DNA of 64,000 nt from Bromus sterilis (GCA_950022295.1 OX465601.1:110813501-110877500), one strand, 5' to 3'; positions 11,473 to 21,795 are shown, numbered from the stretch's first letter. Numbers and translations are program-made. Notes: a model not told the origin generated them from the letters alone.

Positions 11473-12114
11473 ATGGCGCCCAAGTGTGGAGCTGGTATGA
11501 CTGGACGTGGTCGTGCTCGCCGCGGCCGTGGTGGTCGTACTCCGCGCTCTTCTCGTGGTGGTTGTCATGGTGCAGCGTTGGTGCCTTCCTCCTCTTCGTC
11601 GGAGGAGGGTGTTTGGTGTTATGACTTTCTCCTGCACGTCCGTCGCCGGGGCGCTGCTCGCATTCTTATTCCTTCTGCATTTGCTTCCATTGTTTCTGAG
11701 CGTGGCCTTGATGGCTTGCTGCTTCGTCTTCAGGGGTTCGCTCGATCTCCTTATTTTAGGTTGGAGATCGATAGTTCCCGCTTGATTTTTCTTGGCTTTG
11801 TCTGGAAATCATTTGCTCGTCGGTTGAACTTGCGCGATGGTGACACTCTTTGTTGCCGTTTTGATGGAAAAGACACTCTTGTCATCCACGCCTTTGACCC
11901 GAGCGGCAACCGCATGGATCCGTACTGGCCGGAGACAAGCAGTGATGGTTCTGACAGGTCGAGGAGTCTGTCGCCTGCGTCTTCAACTGCTTCCTCCTCT
12001 GGTGACTCTTCGGGTGCTGATGCTGAGCCGTCTTCAACTGCTTCCCCCTCCGGTTCTGAAGAGGATCTCGACGTCAAATCACCGGTCAAGCGGACGCGCC
12101 AGGCGACCTTGTAG
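11473..12114 (+). CDS. B3-like DNA-binding protein encoded antisense inside retrotransposon G
   Basis: An intact 213-residue frame with a favourable start context (TCTCATGGCG). Residues 1-35 are basic and rich in Arg-Gly (GRGRARRGRGGR). Residues about 50-150 read like a REM-type B3 domain: ILIPSAF, then a central VELR-like strand segment, FLGFVWKSFARRLNLRDGD, then CRFDGKDTLVIHAFDPSGNR. This corresponds to the B3 pattern IP..F, GW..F....L..GD and the final beta strand. The tail is Ser/Glu/Asp-rich and ends with a possible nuclear signal, KSPVKRTRQ. It lies in the 3' region of element G, opposite to pol, behind its own TATA box. That Tat-lineage elements carry antisense ORFs is established; the B3 assignment is my reading of the pattern. 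The role is unknown; binding to the element's own repeats or LTR is speculation. Unlike pol, this frame has no stop or frameshift. Confidence 0.65.
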   Translation: MAPKCGAGMTGRGRARRGRGGRTPRSSRGGCHGAALVPSSSSSEEGVWCYDFLLHVRRRGAARILIPSAFASIVSERGLDGLLLRLQGFARSPYFRLEIDSSRLIFLGFVWKSFARRLNLRDGDTLCCRFDGKDTLVIHAFDPSGNRMDPYWPETSSDGSDRSRSLSPASSTASSSGDSSGADAEPSSTASPSGSEEDLDVKSPVKRTRQATL

Positions 12115-12535
12115 AACTGGAGGCAGTAGCGTCATCTTCGCCGGCAGCTCGGGTGGAGCTGGGGAATAAGCTGGTGGAGCAGGAGAAGAAGCTGGTGGAG
12201 CAGCGTCTTCAACTTCTCTGCAAATAAGTCGAGCTTCACGTTTTGTTATGTCATTGACATTATGAGCCTGTTGCTTCGACTCCTTCTTTTTCTGTGATGA
12301 TGCTCGCTGTCTTGGTGCGTGTCATCCCAGCATGGGCACTCATGTAGAAGTCATAATTCCTTGATGTAGGCTTATCGGCTGCTTGTGCCTTCTGTAACTA
12401 GGTTAGTTCTCCATGTAATGAGGATTGCCTTCGAGTAATCAAAGCTGCCTTCTATCCAATGTACTTTGATACTTTTTGTACTGAAAATGATCCTTGTGAT
12501 GTGAACTGTGCTTTGAGACTTTGCAATGGAATTTT
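12115..12535. other. 3' region of G between antisense ORF and repeats, no gene seen
   Basis: GC-moderate spacer. It would contain the 3' UTR of the antisense transcript. I see no convincing polyadenylation signal or second reading frame. Confidence 0.5.
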
Positions 12536-12660
12536 TCTTTGAGCCCTTTGCGACCGATAGCTGTGTTCGAGTCCTTGGCGATCGAAATCTGTCTTCGAGT
12601 CCTTGGCGATCGAAAGTTGTCTTCGAGTCTTTGGCGATCGAAAGCTGTCTTCGAGTCCAT
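12536..12660. repeat. Short tandem repeat of about 29-30 bp
   Basis: Four units of the form CCTTGGCGATCGAAAGCTG followed by TCTTCGAGT, with the first unit the most diverged. It is part of the repeat-rich 3' region of G. The following 12661-13052 has two GCTCCCGATGGGAG blocks, each followed by GCCCCCGAG, at about 12700-12727 and 12821-12843. Confidence 0.8.
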
Positions 12661-13052
12661 TAAAACTTCGCATTGTGGGTTCTATCGGGTGTGTGACAGC
12701 GCTCCCGATGGGAGAAGCCCCCGAGGCTACGTTTGGGTCGAAGAGTCGAACGTAGGCTGAGATCTGTTTCCTTTGTCTTTCTTCCATGATTTTCTGTCTT
12801 TTATCGGGTGCGCGGCAGCGCTCCCGATGGGAGTAGCCCCCGAGTCTTTAGGTGATCGTTGGCGATCAGGTGAAGACTTAATGAATTGTCTGCGTCCTGC
12901 GCTCCATCCATATTTCTTCAGAGTACATGGTGTTCCATCTGGTTGTAGCCGTGTTTTTCCTTTTGATTCCGGACAGAGTTCAACGGGTGGTGCTTATCGA
13001 AGGGTTTTTCTTGGACCCTTTTGATCTGCGGGCTGCGTGGACGATGATGGTA

Positions 13053-13450
13053 TCTCTCGGGGGGATATTGTGCAATCGAGCCCCCGAGTTTTTTGGTGCA
13101 AAGGTCGCGATTGCGACGATAGCGTCTCTCGGGAGGAGTTTATGCTCGAGCCCCCGAGTGCTTTCGTAAAAGATCGCGCTTGCGACGATAGCGTCTCTCG
13201 AGGGGAGTTTGTACTCGAGCCCCCAAGTGCTTTGATAAAGGATCGCGATTGCGACGATAGCGTCTCTCGGGGAGAGTTTGTACTTGAGCCCCCCCCCCCG
13301 AGTGCTTTTGATAAAAGATCGCGATTGCGACGATAGCGTCTCCCGGGGGGAGTTTGTACTCGAGCCCCCGAGTGATTTTGATAAAAGATCGCGATTGCGA
13401 CGATAGCGTCTCTCGGGGGGAGTTTGTACTCGAGCCCCCGAGTGCTTTTG
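13053..13450. repeat. Six tandem copies of a 69-bp repeat containing polypurine-tract-like sequence
   Basis: Units run TCTCTCGGGGGGAGTTTG, TACTCGAGCCCCCGAGTGCT, then a variable A/T stretch and GATCGCGATTGCGACGATAG. On the minus strand each contains GCACTCGGGGGCTCG, almost the polypurine tract of the element. One unit has an expanded C tract (13287-13301). Each unit also holds the short inverted repeat TCGC..GCGA. Confidence 0.9.
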
Positions 13451-13528
13451 TATGGTAGTGTTTGGGCAACATCATTTTATTGCGTCGAAGGTTTACATGA
13501 GCTGCCAGATGATCCTGACTGGTGGAGA

Positions 13529-16500
13529 CTATGGGTAGAACAGGCGTAGGTTTGCTACGTTCCATGGATTTCCCACGTCCTCGTCAGTCTTCGGGTTCTT
13601 CAGTCGATAGGCACCTCCTCCTATGAATTCTGTGATCATGAACGGTCCTTCCCATTGGGGGGCAAGCTTGTGAACTTTCTCTTGTATGAGCCGCAGGACA
13701 AGGTCGCCCTTATTGAAGGTTCTGGTGCACAGGCGACTGCTTTGGTAAGTGCGCAGTTTGTCCTGGTACCCCTCTGACTTTGCTAGGGCTGTGTCCCTTG
13801 CTTCGTTTGTTGTGTCCTTGTCATCTTGTAGCGCTTCTTCCGCTTCCTCTTCTTCGTACCCTGATATCCGGGGTGCCCCAAATTTGAGGTCATGTGGTAG
13901 CACTGCCTCCGATCCGTACACCATAAAGAAAGGTGTGTACTAGGTTGCCGTATTCGGGGTGGTGCGTAGGCTCCATAGTACGGCAGGGAGTTCTTCTACC
14001 CAGTTGCCTGCGGCCTGCTCGAGTGGTGCGAGGAGCCTCTTTTTGAGTCCTCCGCATACTAGGCCGTTTGCTTTTTCCACCTGGCCGTTGGATTGCGGGT
14101 GTGCGACTGATACATAGTTGATTTTGATGCCCAGTTCTTCACAGAAGTTCTGGAATTCTGACGCTGTGAATTTTGTGCCATTGTCCGTGATGATGTTGTG
14201 TGGCACCCCGAACCTGAAGATGATTGATTTGATGAAGTTCACCGCCGTGAGGGCTGTGGAGCTGGTGTTGGGCACTGCTTCGATCCATTTGGTGAACTTG
14301 TCGAGTGCTACTAGCAGGTGAGTTCTTCCTCCCTTTGATGATTTCTTCAGTGGGCCCACCATGTCGAGTCCCCAGGTGGCGAAGGGACATGATAGTGGTA
14401 TGGTATTGAGTTCTAAGGCTGGGGCGTGCGGCCTGCTGGCGAATTTTTGACAGGCGATGCAACATCGTACGATGTCTTCTGCATTTTTCATCGCAGTGGG
14501 CCAGTAGAACCCTGCTCGAAACGCTTTGGATACAAGCGCTCGACTGCTCGCGTGGTGCCCGCAGGTGCCCTCGTGGATTTCGAGTAGTAGGGCTTTGCCG
14601 TCTTCTTCATCGATGCACTTCTGGAGTATCTGGGTGATGCTTCGCTTGAATAACTGTCTGTTGATGATTGTGAATGCCTTGGATCGGCGGCTGATGCGTC
14701 GAGCTTCTGAGACGTCTTGCGGTAGTGTGCCTCTGATTAGGAATCGGAGGAACGGTCTTGTCCATGCTGGTCCTTCGAGTGCTGTTGAATCCGTAGGTTC
14801 GACCTCTTGGCTGTTGTTGCCTTCAGATGGACTTGCTGATGCCACTTGTGCTGGTTCTGTGGTGTCCTCATCTACAACTGCCTCTGGTGTTGCTGGTTTC
14901 TCCTTGATGGATCGCTTGTTGATGCTTTCAAGGAAGACGCCGGGTGGTACTGGTCCTCGAGTCGAGCTGATGTTTGCGAGTTCGTCGGCTTCTGTGTTGT
15001 TTGCTCTAGGGATATAATTGAGCTCGCAGCCGTCGAAACTTCCTTCGAGTGCGTTGTAGATCTTCTGATAGGCCGCCATGTTGTCGGCTAATGCATTGCA
15101 GTCTTTCATCGCCTGCTGGACGATGAGGTTGGAGTCTCCGTAGATTACGAGGCGAGTGGCACCGCATGTTTTGGCCATAGGCATGCCATAGAGCAGTGCC
15201 TCGTATTCGGCTTCGTTGTTGGAGGCGTGGCTGAAGTTGATCTGGAGGATGTATTTGAGTTTGGTTCCTTTGGGGGAGACCAGAACGACTCCTGCTCTGG
15301 ATCCTTGCTGTCTTTTGGATCCGTCGAAGAACATTGTCCATGAGTTCGACAGGTCCGGGGGGCCTGGTGTCTGGACCTCCGTCCACTCGACCAGAAAATC
15401 TGGGAGTACTTGGGCCTTGATTGCTGTTGGGTTCTTGAATTGTAGGTCCCGCGGACTAAGCTCAATGTTCCACTCGGCGACTCGCCCAGTAGCTTCGGGG
15501 TTGTTGAGAATATCTGCGAGTGGTGCGCTACTCACGATTGTGATGGGGTGCTCGTCGAAGTAGTGCGACACCTTTCTTGAGGTCGTGATGATGGCCAGTA
15601 GTAGTTTCTGGTAGTGCGGGTACCGCTGCTGGGATTTTGTCAAGAGCATGCTAAGGTAGTAGATCGGCCTTTGTATGCTCTGGATCTTGCCTTCCTCTGT
15701 GCGCTCGACGACGAGTATTGTGCTTACCACGCTGTTGCGTGCTGCTACGTAGAGGTATAGTTGTTCTTTTTCTTTGGGTACCGCCAGGGTTGGTGGGGTC
15801 GATAGTGTCTTCTTCAGGTCCGCGAATGATTTGCGGGCTTCTTCAGTCCACTTGAATTTCTCTCCTTTCCTCAGCAACTGGTAGAATGGCAACATGCGCT
15901 CTCCCAATCTGCTGATGAAACGACTCAGGGTTGCGAGTCTTCCGGTGAGCTGCTGTACGCCTGTGATGTTGGTTGGTTCCTGCATCCTGGCGATTGCTTG
16001 AACTTTATCGGGGTTCACTTCGATTCCTCGAGAAGAGACCATGTACCCGAGCAGCTTCCCGATTGGGATGCCGAACGCGCACTTCTTCGGGTTGAGCTTG
16101 ATTCTGTATTTGTTGAGCGCTGCGAAGGTCTCACGCAGGTCGTCGATTAGCGTGTTTGCGCTGTAGGTTTTGATGACGATGTCGCCCACGTAGACTTGTA
16201 CATTTCTTCCGATTTGCTCTTTTAAGCATGCTTGCATCATTCGCTGGTATGTAGCACCTGCGTTCTTGAGTCCGAAAGGCATTGTTCTGTAGCAGAATAC
16301 GCCATAAGGGGTGATGAATGATGTATGCTCTTGGTCTTCTTCCTTCATCCTGATCTGGTTGTATCCTGAGTAGGCGTCGAGGAACGATAGTAGATCGCAT
16401 CCTGTTGTCGAGTCGATTATCTGATCGATTCTTGGCAGGGGATAGTGGTCCTTTGGGCAGTGTTTGTTGATTTCCCTGTAGTCGACGCAAATTCGCAGTA

Positions 16501-17992
16501 CGTCCGTGTCTTTCTTGGGGACCAGCACAGGGTTGGCGACCCAAGTGGCTTTCTTCGTCTCTCGGATGAATTGGGCGTCGAGTAGTCGGTTGACTTCCTC
16601 CCCGATTGCTCTGCATTTGGGTTCTGAGAATCTTCGTAGCGCCTGCTTCACTGGCTTGGTGTTTGGCTTGATGCGCAGCGCGTGCTCCGCGAACTCGCGC
16701 GGTACTCTTGGCATGTCGGCTGGGCACCAGGCAAAGATTTCCCATTCTTCGCGGAGGAAAGTGATGAGGGCCGTCGCTTGCTCTTCCGGGAGGTGGGCGT
16801 ACACGCGGACTATTTTTTCTAGGTCTGTTGGGTGCACCTGGTGGGTGACCATGTCGCTATCGATCTTGAAGTTTCGTCCGTACTCTTTTGACTCGCTTCG
16901 GCTTGCTAGCGGAAATATACTCTTGTCTGTCGCCATGGCTATTTCTGTGAGTTCTTGCTCGGCTCCGAAGGTGTCGGAGACTTTGTAGAAATCTCGGTCG
17001 CATTTTTCTGATTTGATGAAGCTCCCGTTGACTGTGATGATGCCTGCGGATCCTGGCATTTTGAGTTTGAGGTAGGCATAGTGCGGAATCGCCATGAATT
17101 TTGCGAACGCAGGACGTCCCAGTATGGCGTGATACTGTGATTGCCAATCAAGTACTTCGAACTCGAGGGTGCGTCTTGCGAAATTGCGTCTGCTGCCGAA
17201 GACGACTTTGAGCTCGATTAGTCCAACGGAGGTAGCTCCTTCTCCTGGGACTACTCCGTATAACACGGTGCTTGATTTCTTCCATACTGATCGAGGGATC
17301 AGCATCTTGCGCAGGGTGCTGATGAAAATTATGTTCATGCTGCTGCCTCCGTCCATGAAGATTTTGTCCATGTCGTACCCTCCGATTTGGGCGTCGAGGA
17401 CCAGGGGCGCGTGCCCCGGCCTTGGGACTGCAGGCGGGTGTTCGCTCTGGGAGAACGTGATGCTGGTTTCTGCGTCGTGTAGCTGGTAGACTTCGGCTGC
17501 GTTAAGATTCTCGGCTGCTCTAGCCTGCAGGGTGTAGGCGTCATGTTGGGCTTGCGATACCTTCCCTTCTTGGATCGTGTACACCTGTCCTCGAGTGGGC
17601 GACTTCTCGGCTCGTCGGGCGCGCTTGGCTTCTTGCTGTTTTTCCTCCTTGAGGCTGTCGGCGAGTTCATTGAACAGGCGGCAGTCTTCCAGAGTGTGGC
17701 TCGATCTGATGTTTCCCCAGTTGTCTTCGAAGCAGTGGATCGTGCAGGGTCCTTCTAGCTGTTCCCTGATCGTGAGCTTGCTAGATCCAGTGTGCCGTTT
17801 CCTTCGCAAGATTCGGAAGAACAGCGTGTGGTCCGCTGGGTGCTCATGGGCTCGCGGGTCGACTTCGATCCCTTCACTTAGATTCTGGTTCCTTATGAGA
17901 TTGGCAAATTCATCTGGCCTTCGATCTGGGTCGTAGTATTCGCCGGTCCGAGTCTCGGAGTCGTTGTCCTGGCGGTTGGTGGCTGTCCGCAC
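13529..17992 (-). pseudogene. Element G pol: protease, RT, two RNase H domains, integrase (one nonsense mutation)
   Basis: The main frame, 13940-17992, encodes 1350 residues. Residues 1-130 are the gag end. The protease motif FMDGGSS is at 212-218. Reverse transcriptase spans about 480-660 with RICVDYREINK (500-510) and a changed catalytic box YVGD (601-604, normally YVDD). A first RNase H lies at about 745-870 and a second at about 885-1010 with FFDGSK, a Glu near 927-931, GDSN and TEADELA. Integrase has His1140/His1147-type and Cys1178/Cys1181 zinc ligands and Asp1210, Asp1270 and Glu1306. A TAG at 13940-13942 replaces what is usually Gln; the same frame then continues as 13529-13924 (YGSEAVLPHDLKFG ... 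WEGPFMITEFIGGGAYRL), the integrase C-terminus, with no chromodomain. The YVGD change alone should abolish polymerase activity. Confidence 0.92.
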
Positions 17993-18440
17993 GGCGGCGG
18001 GTCGTCGAGTGGTCGGCGATCGTGCGGCTGTATAGTTCGACTCGTTGGGTGGAGTCGGCAGTCTCCCAGAGTGTGGCTCGATCTGATGTTTCCCCAGTTG
18101 TCTTCGAAGCAGTGGATCGTGCAGGGTCCTTCTAGCTGTTCCCTGATCGTGAGCTTGCTAGATCCAGCGTGTCGTTTCCTCCTCGAGATTCGGAAGAACA
18201 GCGTGTGGTCCGCTGGGTGCTCGTGGGCTCGTGGGTTGACTTCGATCCCTTCACTTAGATTCTGGTTCCTTATGAGATTGGAAAATTCATCTGGCCTTCG
18301 ATCTGGGTCGTAGTATTTGCCGGTCCGAGTCTCGGAGTCGCTGTCCTGGCGGGTGGTGGCTGTCTGCACGGCGGCGGGTCGTCGAGTGGTCGGCGATCGT
18401 GCGGCTGTATAGTTCGACTCGTTGGGTGGAGTCGCTTCGT
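17687..18440 (-). repeat. 377-bp tandem duplication in gag of element G
   Basis: The sequence beginning CCAGAGTGTGGCTCGATCTG occurs at about 17689 and again at about 18066, and both copies end GTTCGACTCGTTGGGTGGAG. The offset is 377 bp, which is not a multiple of three, so the duplication throws gag out of frame. The copies differ by scattered substitutions. Confidence 0.85.
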
Positions 18441-18857
18441 AGGATCCTCGCGCCTTTCTTCTGGGTCGTCGATTTCTTCCTTGTTGGCGATGATCTTGGC
18501 GGTCACTGATCTCGAGCTCGGAGTCAGTGTCTTGTTGTGCGGCGGGTGCTCGGGTGGCGGTGGGTCGTCAAGTGGTCGGTGGGTCCTCCTCTTCGTGTTG
18601 TAGTTCGTCGATCGGGATCTCCGTGTAGAACCCTCGCGCCTTTCTTTTGGGTCGTCGAGTTCTCCTTCGCTGGCGGTGGGCTCGGTTGCCACTGTAGTAT
18701 TGATCTTGACACGGCTGCAAGATGAGCGATCTTGCCGGGGCGGCAGAGATGTTCGCCGTGATCTCGAATTCCTCGGTTGGATCGCATCTGGTTCTTTCTC
18801 TTGAGTTGCGGCTTGCTGAAACGGAACTGCCGAGATCGTAATTCCAACCTGTGTAGT
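18270..18857 (-). pseudogene. Element G gag, N-terminal part, defective
   Basis: A basic and Pro/Arg-rich frame with repeated RRPLDDPPP and DDPEERRE-type segments, followed by the gag C-terminal part (YYDPDRRPDEF ... EGPCTIHCFEDNWG) that is duplicated at 17893-18369. The central capsid domain expected in a Tat-lineage gag is not recognisable, so gag looks internally deleted as well as duplicated. An upstream ATG at about 18938 lies inside the LTR and is probably not the real start. Confidence 0.6.
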
Positions 18858-18874
18858 TCCCACAGATGGCGCCA
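18858..18874 (-). other. Primer-binding site of element G
   Basis: The minus strand reads TGGCGCCATCTGTGGGA two bases after the LTR end ...CCCCGTCA. This fixes the right-hand LTR as the 5' LTR. Confidence 0.8.
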
Positions 18875-18876
18875 AT

Positions 18877-19323
18877 TGACGGGGATGTACCCCGGAAAAT
18901 CCCATGGTCGGGGACCCTGGGTTAGTCATGAGAGTCACAGGTTGGACGATAAGCTCGTCGGCTAACAGGACGATACATTCCTGCTCGATATTATTGATTG
19001 GAGATGGCGATTACAGGGAACTCGAGGCTAGTGCGCACAAGGCTAGGTTATAGATTGTGTATTGCTTGATCTTGACATCTCCCCTCCTAGCTGTTATATA
19101 CTAGGCTAAGTCTCGGGGGGTCCGTCCTGGATTACAGATGAGGTTTCCTAACCATGAACTTGTTCCGTACGGTAAGTTTGCACCTTCCTTATGACTCGCG
19201 GACTCCTACGTCGGTGCCACTAGTGGGCCAAGGCTGGGCCCAGGCGGCATATTTGTGGGCCTTCTGTCTTCTGGTACACCGGGTAGGCTCATCCATAGGA
19301 GTCGTGGGGTCACCCCCTCGTCA
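18877..19323 (-). repeat. Element G 5' LTR (447 bp)
   Basis: Same length as the left LTR, ending CCCCTCGTCA and followed by the target duplication GATCA (19324-19328). About 17 substitutions separate it from the 9663-10109 copy. Confidence 0.9.
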
Positions 19324-19652
19324 GATCACTACTCTTCTGAGGGGTCGAATATTAGAGTACACTCACGTACCATGAGCCGAGGATGCGCAAGGATAACCAA
19401 ACCCCCATACACTCCTCCTCGGGGTAGTTGTCTCTTTGTGAACCTCCTTATTAGATTGAGAGTTACCGATAATAAGTGCATGAGTTCTTCGGACTAATGT
19501 GAGTATTCGAAAGTTGACACTTCCACCTTCCCTTATTTTTCTAGCCTCTCCTGTGCCGTTGCATTTCTTTCTTCTCACTCCGAGAGTTGGCGTCCACCTT
19601 CGCCGGTACATCCAAACCCTTGGCACGATACACTCTGTCATCATAAACCTCC
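19324..19652 (+). other. Element A 3' non-coding region, middle piece between G and H
   Basis: Continues element A after insertion G. It aligns with 30653-30979 of B (GATCACTACTCTTCTGAGGG through CATCATAAACCTCC). Homology to B stops at 19652, where element H begins. No gene is visible. Confidence 0.8.
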
Positions 19653-19686
19653 TTATATTAGTAACAATATCTTTTATATATTTAGA

Positions 19687-21708
19687 TTAAGGAGGTAACT
19701 TAACAGCATCAGCCAAAGGGATTTGAAGAAAAAGAGGTTTCATCCACTCACAAAACTTGTTGTAGTGCTCTTCTTCTTTGGTTTTGACGGACTTGCTTGG
19801 GAAGGGCATGGGTTTCTGTACCCATGGTTCTCGTTCCTTCCCATGTCTCCTTGCAAGAAAGTCTTCTCTAGTATACTTCTTGCGCTTATTGGGTGCTTCT
19901 TCTTCACAAACCTCGGGTGGATCATTCTTTTCAGTATCTTTTTCAGGTTCAGCACCGTCTTCAGTCTCAGCATCGGAGGTAGATATGTTGTTTGGATCAA
20001 CAGCTTGTTCTTCTTCTTCTTCTATTGGATCATTGGAATTGTCAGCTTCCTTGAGTTTCTTTTTCTTCTTTGGAGAGCTAACAATTTCTTCCTCCTGCAC
20101 TTGAGAATCTTGCTCGATCCTCTTTGGATGCCCTTCTGGATAGAGAGGGTCCTGGGTGTGTGTTCCACCCCGGGTCTTTATACCATAAGCCTGTAAATTG
20201 TCCTGTTTGGCATTATTAGCAAGCAAATATTTTTGCACATTAGAAATTTGTTCAAGCTGAGTTTGAACCATATGAAAATGCTTCACAAGACATTTAACAT
20301 CATTAACTGTTCTTCCTAGAACATCAAGCAAACTTTTGATAGCAAGAGTATTATCATGCAACTGACCTTGTATCTTCTTATTGAAGTGATTCTGCTTCAT
20401 AATAAAATTATCAAGCTCATCTAAACATTGGTCAGGAGGTTTACCTTTAGGGATGTCACTTGCATTGAAATCTAAAAGAGAGTGTACCTCTACCATAGGT
20501 GGGTGACTGGTGGGCTCACACAACTTCTCAATTGGAGGTAGATTCTTCACGTCTTTAGCTTTAATACCTTTCTCTCTTATAGACTTCTTTGCTTCTTGCA
20601 TATCTTCGGGGCTTAGGAAAAGCAAGCCCCTCTTCTTTGGTGGTGGAGGTGGTTCAGGCACGGACCAATCTTCATGGTTTTTGGCAATCTTTCCCATTAA
20701 TTCTTCCGCATCGTCCGGTGTTCTTTGCCTGAAAACACAACCAGCACAACTATCTAGATAGGATTTAGACCCATCGGTTAGACCAGCATAAAATATATCA
20801 AGTAATTCATTCTTAGGGATCTCATGTCCCGGTCTAGCCTTCAGCAAACTGCAAAATCTCCCCCAAGCTTTAGGGAGATGCTCATCCTGCAACTGTTTAA
20901 AGTTATAAATTCTTTGCAAATCAGCATGTTGCATATGAGCAGGAAAATACTTATCAACGAAAGATATAGCCATATCTTGAGGACTCTGAATGGAACCACG
21001 TGGTAGTGAATCATACCATGCTCTAGCATCTCCTTTCAAGGAAAAAGGAAGAAGCTTGGTCACATAAAAGTTCCGGATCCTTTCATCAGTAGTAAACAAG
21101 CCACCCAACTTAGTGAGTCTGGTCAGGTGCTCGATAGCATCATCATTTTCTCTGCCATAAAAGGGATCAGCTTCAACTATGGATATAAGTGAAAGGTCAA
21201 CAGAGAAATCATAATTAGGATCACTGATGCATATAGGAGACGTAGCAAAAGTAGGATCAGGAGTAAACTTGTTCTTCAGGGAATGCTTTGCTAGCAACTT
21301 CTTTATAGTAGCAGGGTCGGAATCAGCATATTCATTAAGCTCCCTGCAAAAATCATCATCAAGCGTAATATAATCATCCTCAAGGAGTTTCTCCTTAAGG
21401 CCAGCAAAGTTATGAGTTTTTCCAATAGGTGTTTGGGTAACAGGAATTTCAACACCCGAGAATCGGGCAGCAGCAGCAATCTGTTCATCAATAAAAGAAC
21501 CAAGTGAACCTGTAGTCTCAAAGGTAGTAGAAGCATCATCAAAAGTATTTGACATATTGCCAGACTCAACAGAAGTAGCATGTAACTGAGGTGAATCAAA
21601 CTGACTAATAACTGAAGGTGAATCAAGTTTAGCACTAGTGCTAAGAGAAGTACCTCTTCTCGTACGGGATGGTAAGATCGGAACCTTGGGGTCTCCTTTC
21701 TTACCCAT
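19687..21708 (-). CDS. Gag protein of element H
   Basis: An intact frame of 673 residues from MGKKGDPKVP; an upstream in-frame ATG at 21741 adds 11 unlikely residues. The capsid-like core contains DPFYGRENDDAIEHLTRL, FPFSLKGDARAWYDSLPR-type sequence and a YFPAHMQHADLQRIYNFKQL segment, the usual order of plant Ty3 gag. A Pro stretch with KKRGLLFLSPEDMQ follows, then helical sequence (HFNKKIQGQLHDNTLAIKSL) and a highly acidic, Lys-rich tail (EEEEEQAVDPNN). No protease motif and no zinc knuckle are visible. It ends at a stop near the truncation. Being open over 2 kb suggests it is young, but without partners it could only act in trans. Confidence 0.75.
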   Translation of the reverse strand: MGKKGDPKVPILPSRTRRGTSLSTSAKLDSPSVISQFDSPQLHATSVESGNMSNTFDDASTTFETTGSLGSFIDEQIAAAARFSGVEIPVTQTPIGKTHNFAGLKEKLLEDDYITLDDDFCRELNEYADSDPATIKKLLAKHSLKNKFTPDPTFATSPICISDPNYDFSVDLSLISIVEADPFYGRENDDAIEHLTRLTKLGGLFTTDERIRNFYVTKLLPFSLKGDARAWYDSLPRGSIQSPQDMAISFVDKYFPAHMQHADLQRIYNFKQLQDEHLPKAWGRFCSLLKARPGHEIPKNELLDIFYAGLTDGSKSYLDSCAGCVFRQRTPDDAEELMGKIAKNHEDWSVPEPPPPPKKRGLLFLSPEDMQEAKKSIREKGIKAKDVKNLPPIEKLCEPTSHPPMVEVHSLLDFNASDIPKGKPPDQCLDELDNFIMKQNHFNKKIQGQLHDNTLAIKSLLDVLGRTVNDVKCLVKHFHMVQTQLEQISNVQKYLLANNAKQDNLQAYGIKTRGGTHTQDPLYPEGHPKRIEQDSQVQEEEIVSSPKKKKKLKEADNSNDPIEEEEEQAVDPNNISTSDAETEDGAEPEKDTEKNDPPEVCEEEAPNKRKKYTREDFLARRHGKEREPWVQKPMPFPSKSVKTKEEEHYNKFCEWMKPLFLQIPLADAVKLPP

Positions 21709-21763
21709 AGTGGATAGCGTGCAGCAGGTAGGATACTTCAAGTAGACCTGTAAATAAAGCTAT

Positions 21764-21783
21764 GGTCCCCGGCAACGGCGCCA
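21764..21783 (-). other. Primer-binding site of element H
   Basis: The minus strand reads TGGCGCCGTTGCCGGGGACC twelve bases after the LTR end. Confidence 0.75.
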
Positions 21784-21795
21784 GAAAACAGTACT

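Larger units (their letters stand above)
9663..19323 (-). mobile_element. Element G: complete Tat-like Ty3 retrotransposon with antisense ORF
   Basis: 9661 bp bounded by 447-bp LTRs (9663-10109 and 18877-19323) and a 5-bp target duplication GATCA (9658-9662, 19324-19328). The uninterrupted site is visible in element B at about 30653, where the same sequence continues without insertion. Minus-strand order is primer site, gag, protease, reverse transcriptase, RNase H, second RNase H, integrase, long 3' region. The double RNase H, absence of a chromodomain, long repeat-rich 3' region and antisense ORF are features of the Tat lineage. Pol has a stop and a mutated active site and gag is damaged. 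The LTRs differ at about 17 of 447 positions by eye. Confidence 0.9.

Noticed and set aside
13053..13450. CRISPR-like array
   Set aside because: The repeat units are contiguous 69-bp tandem copies without unique spacers, in a plant retrotransposon; no cas genes.
14526..15017. Plus-strand frames opposite pol of element G (for example 163 residues here)
   Set aside because: No domain similarity, no promoter, and they mirror conserved pol codons; unlike 11473-12114 they overlap coding sequence of known function.
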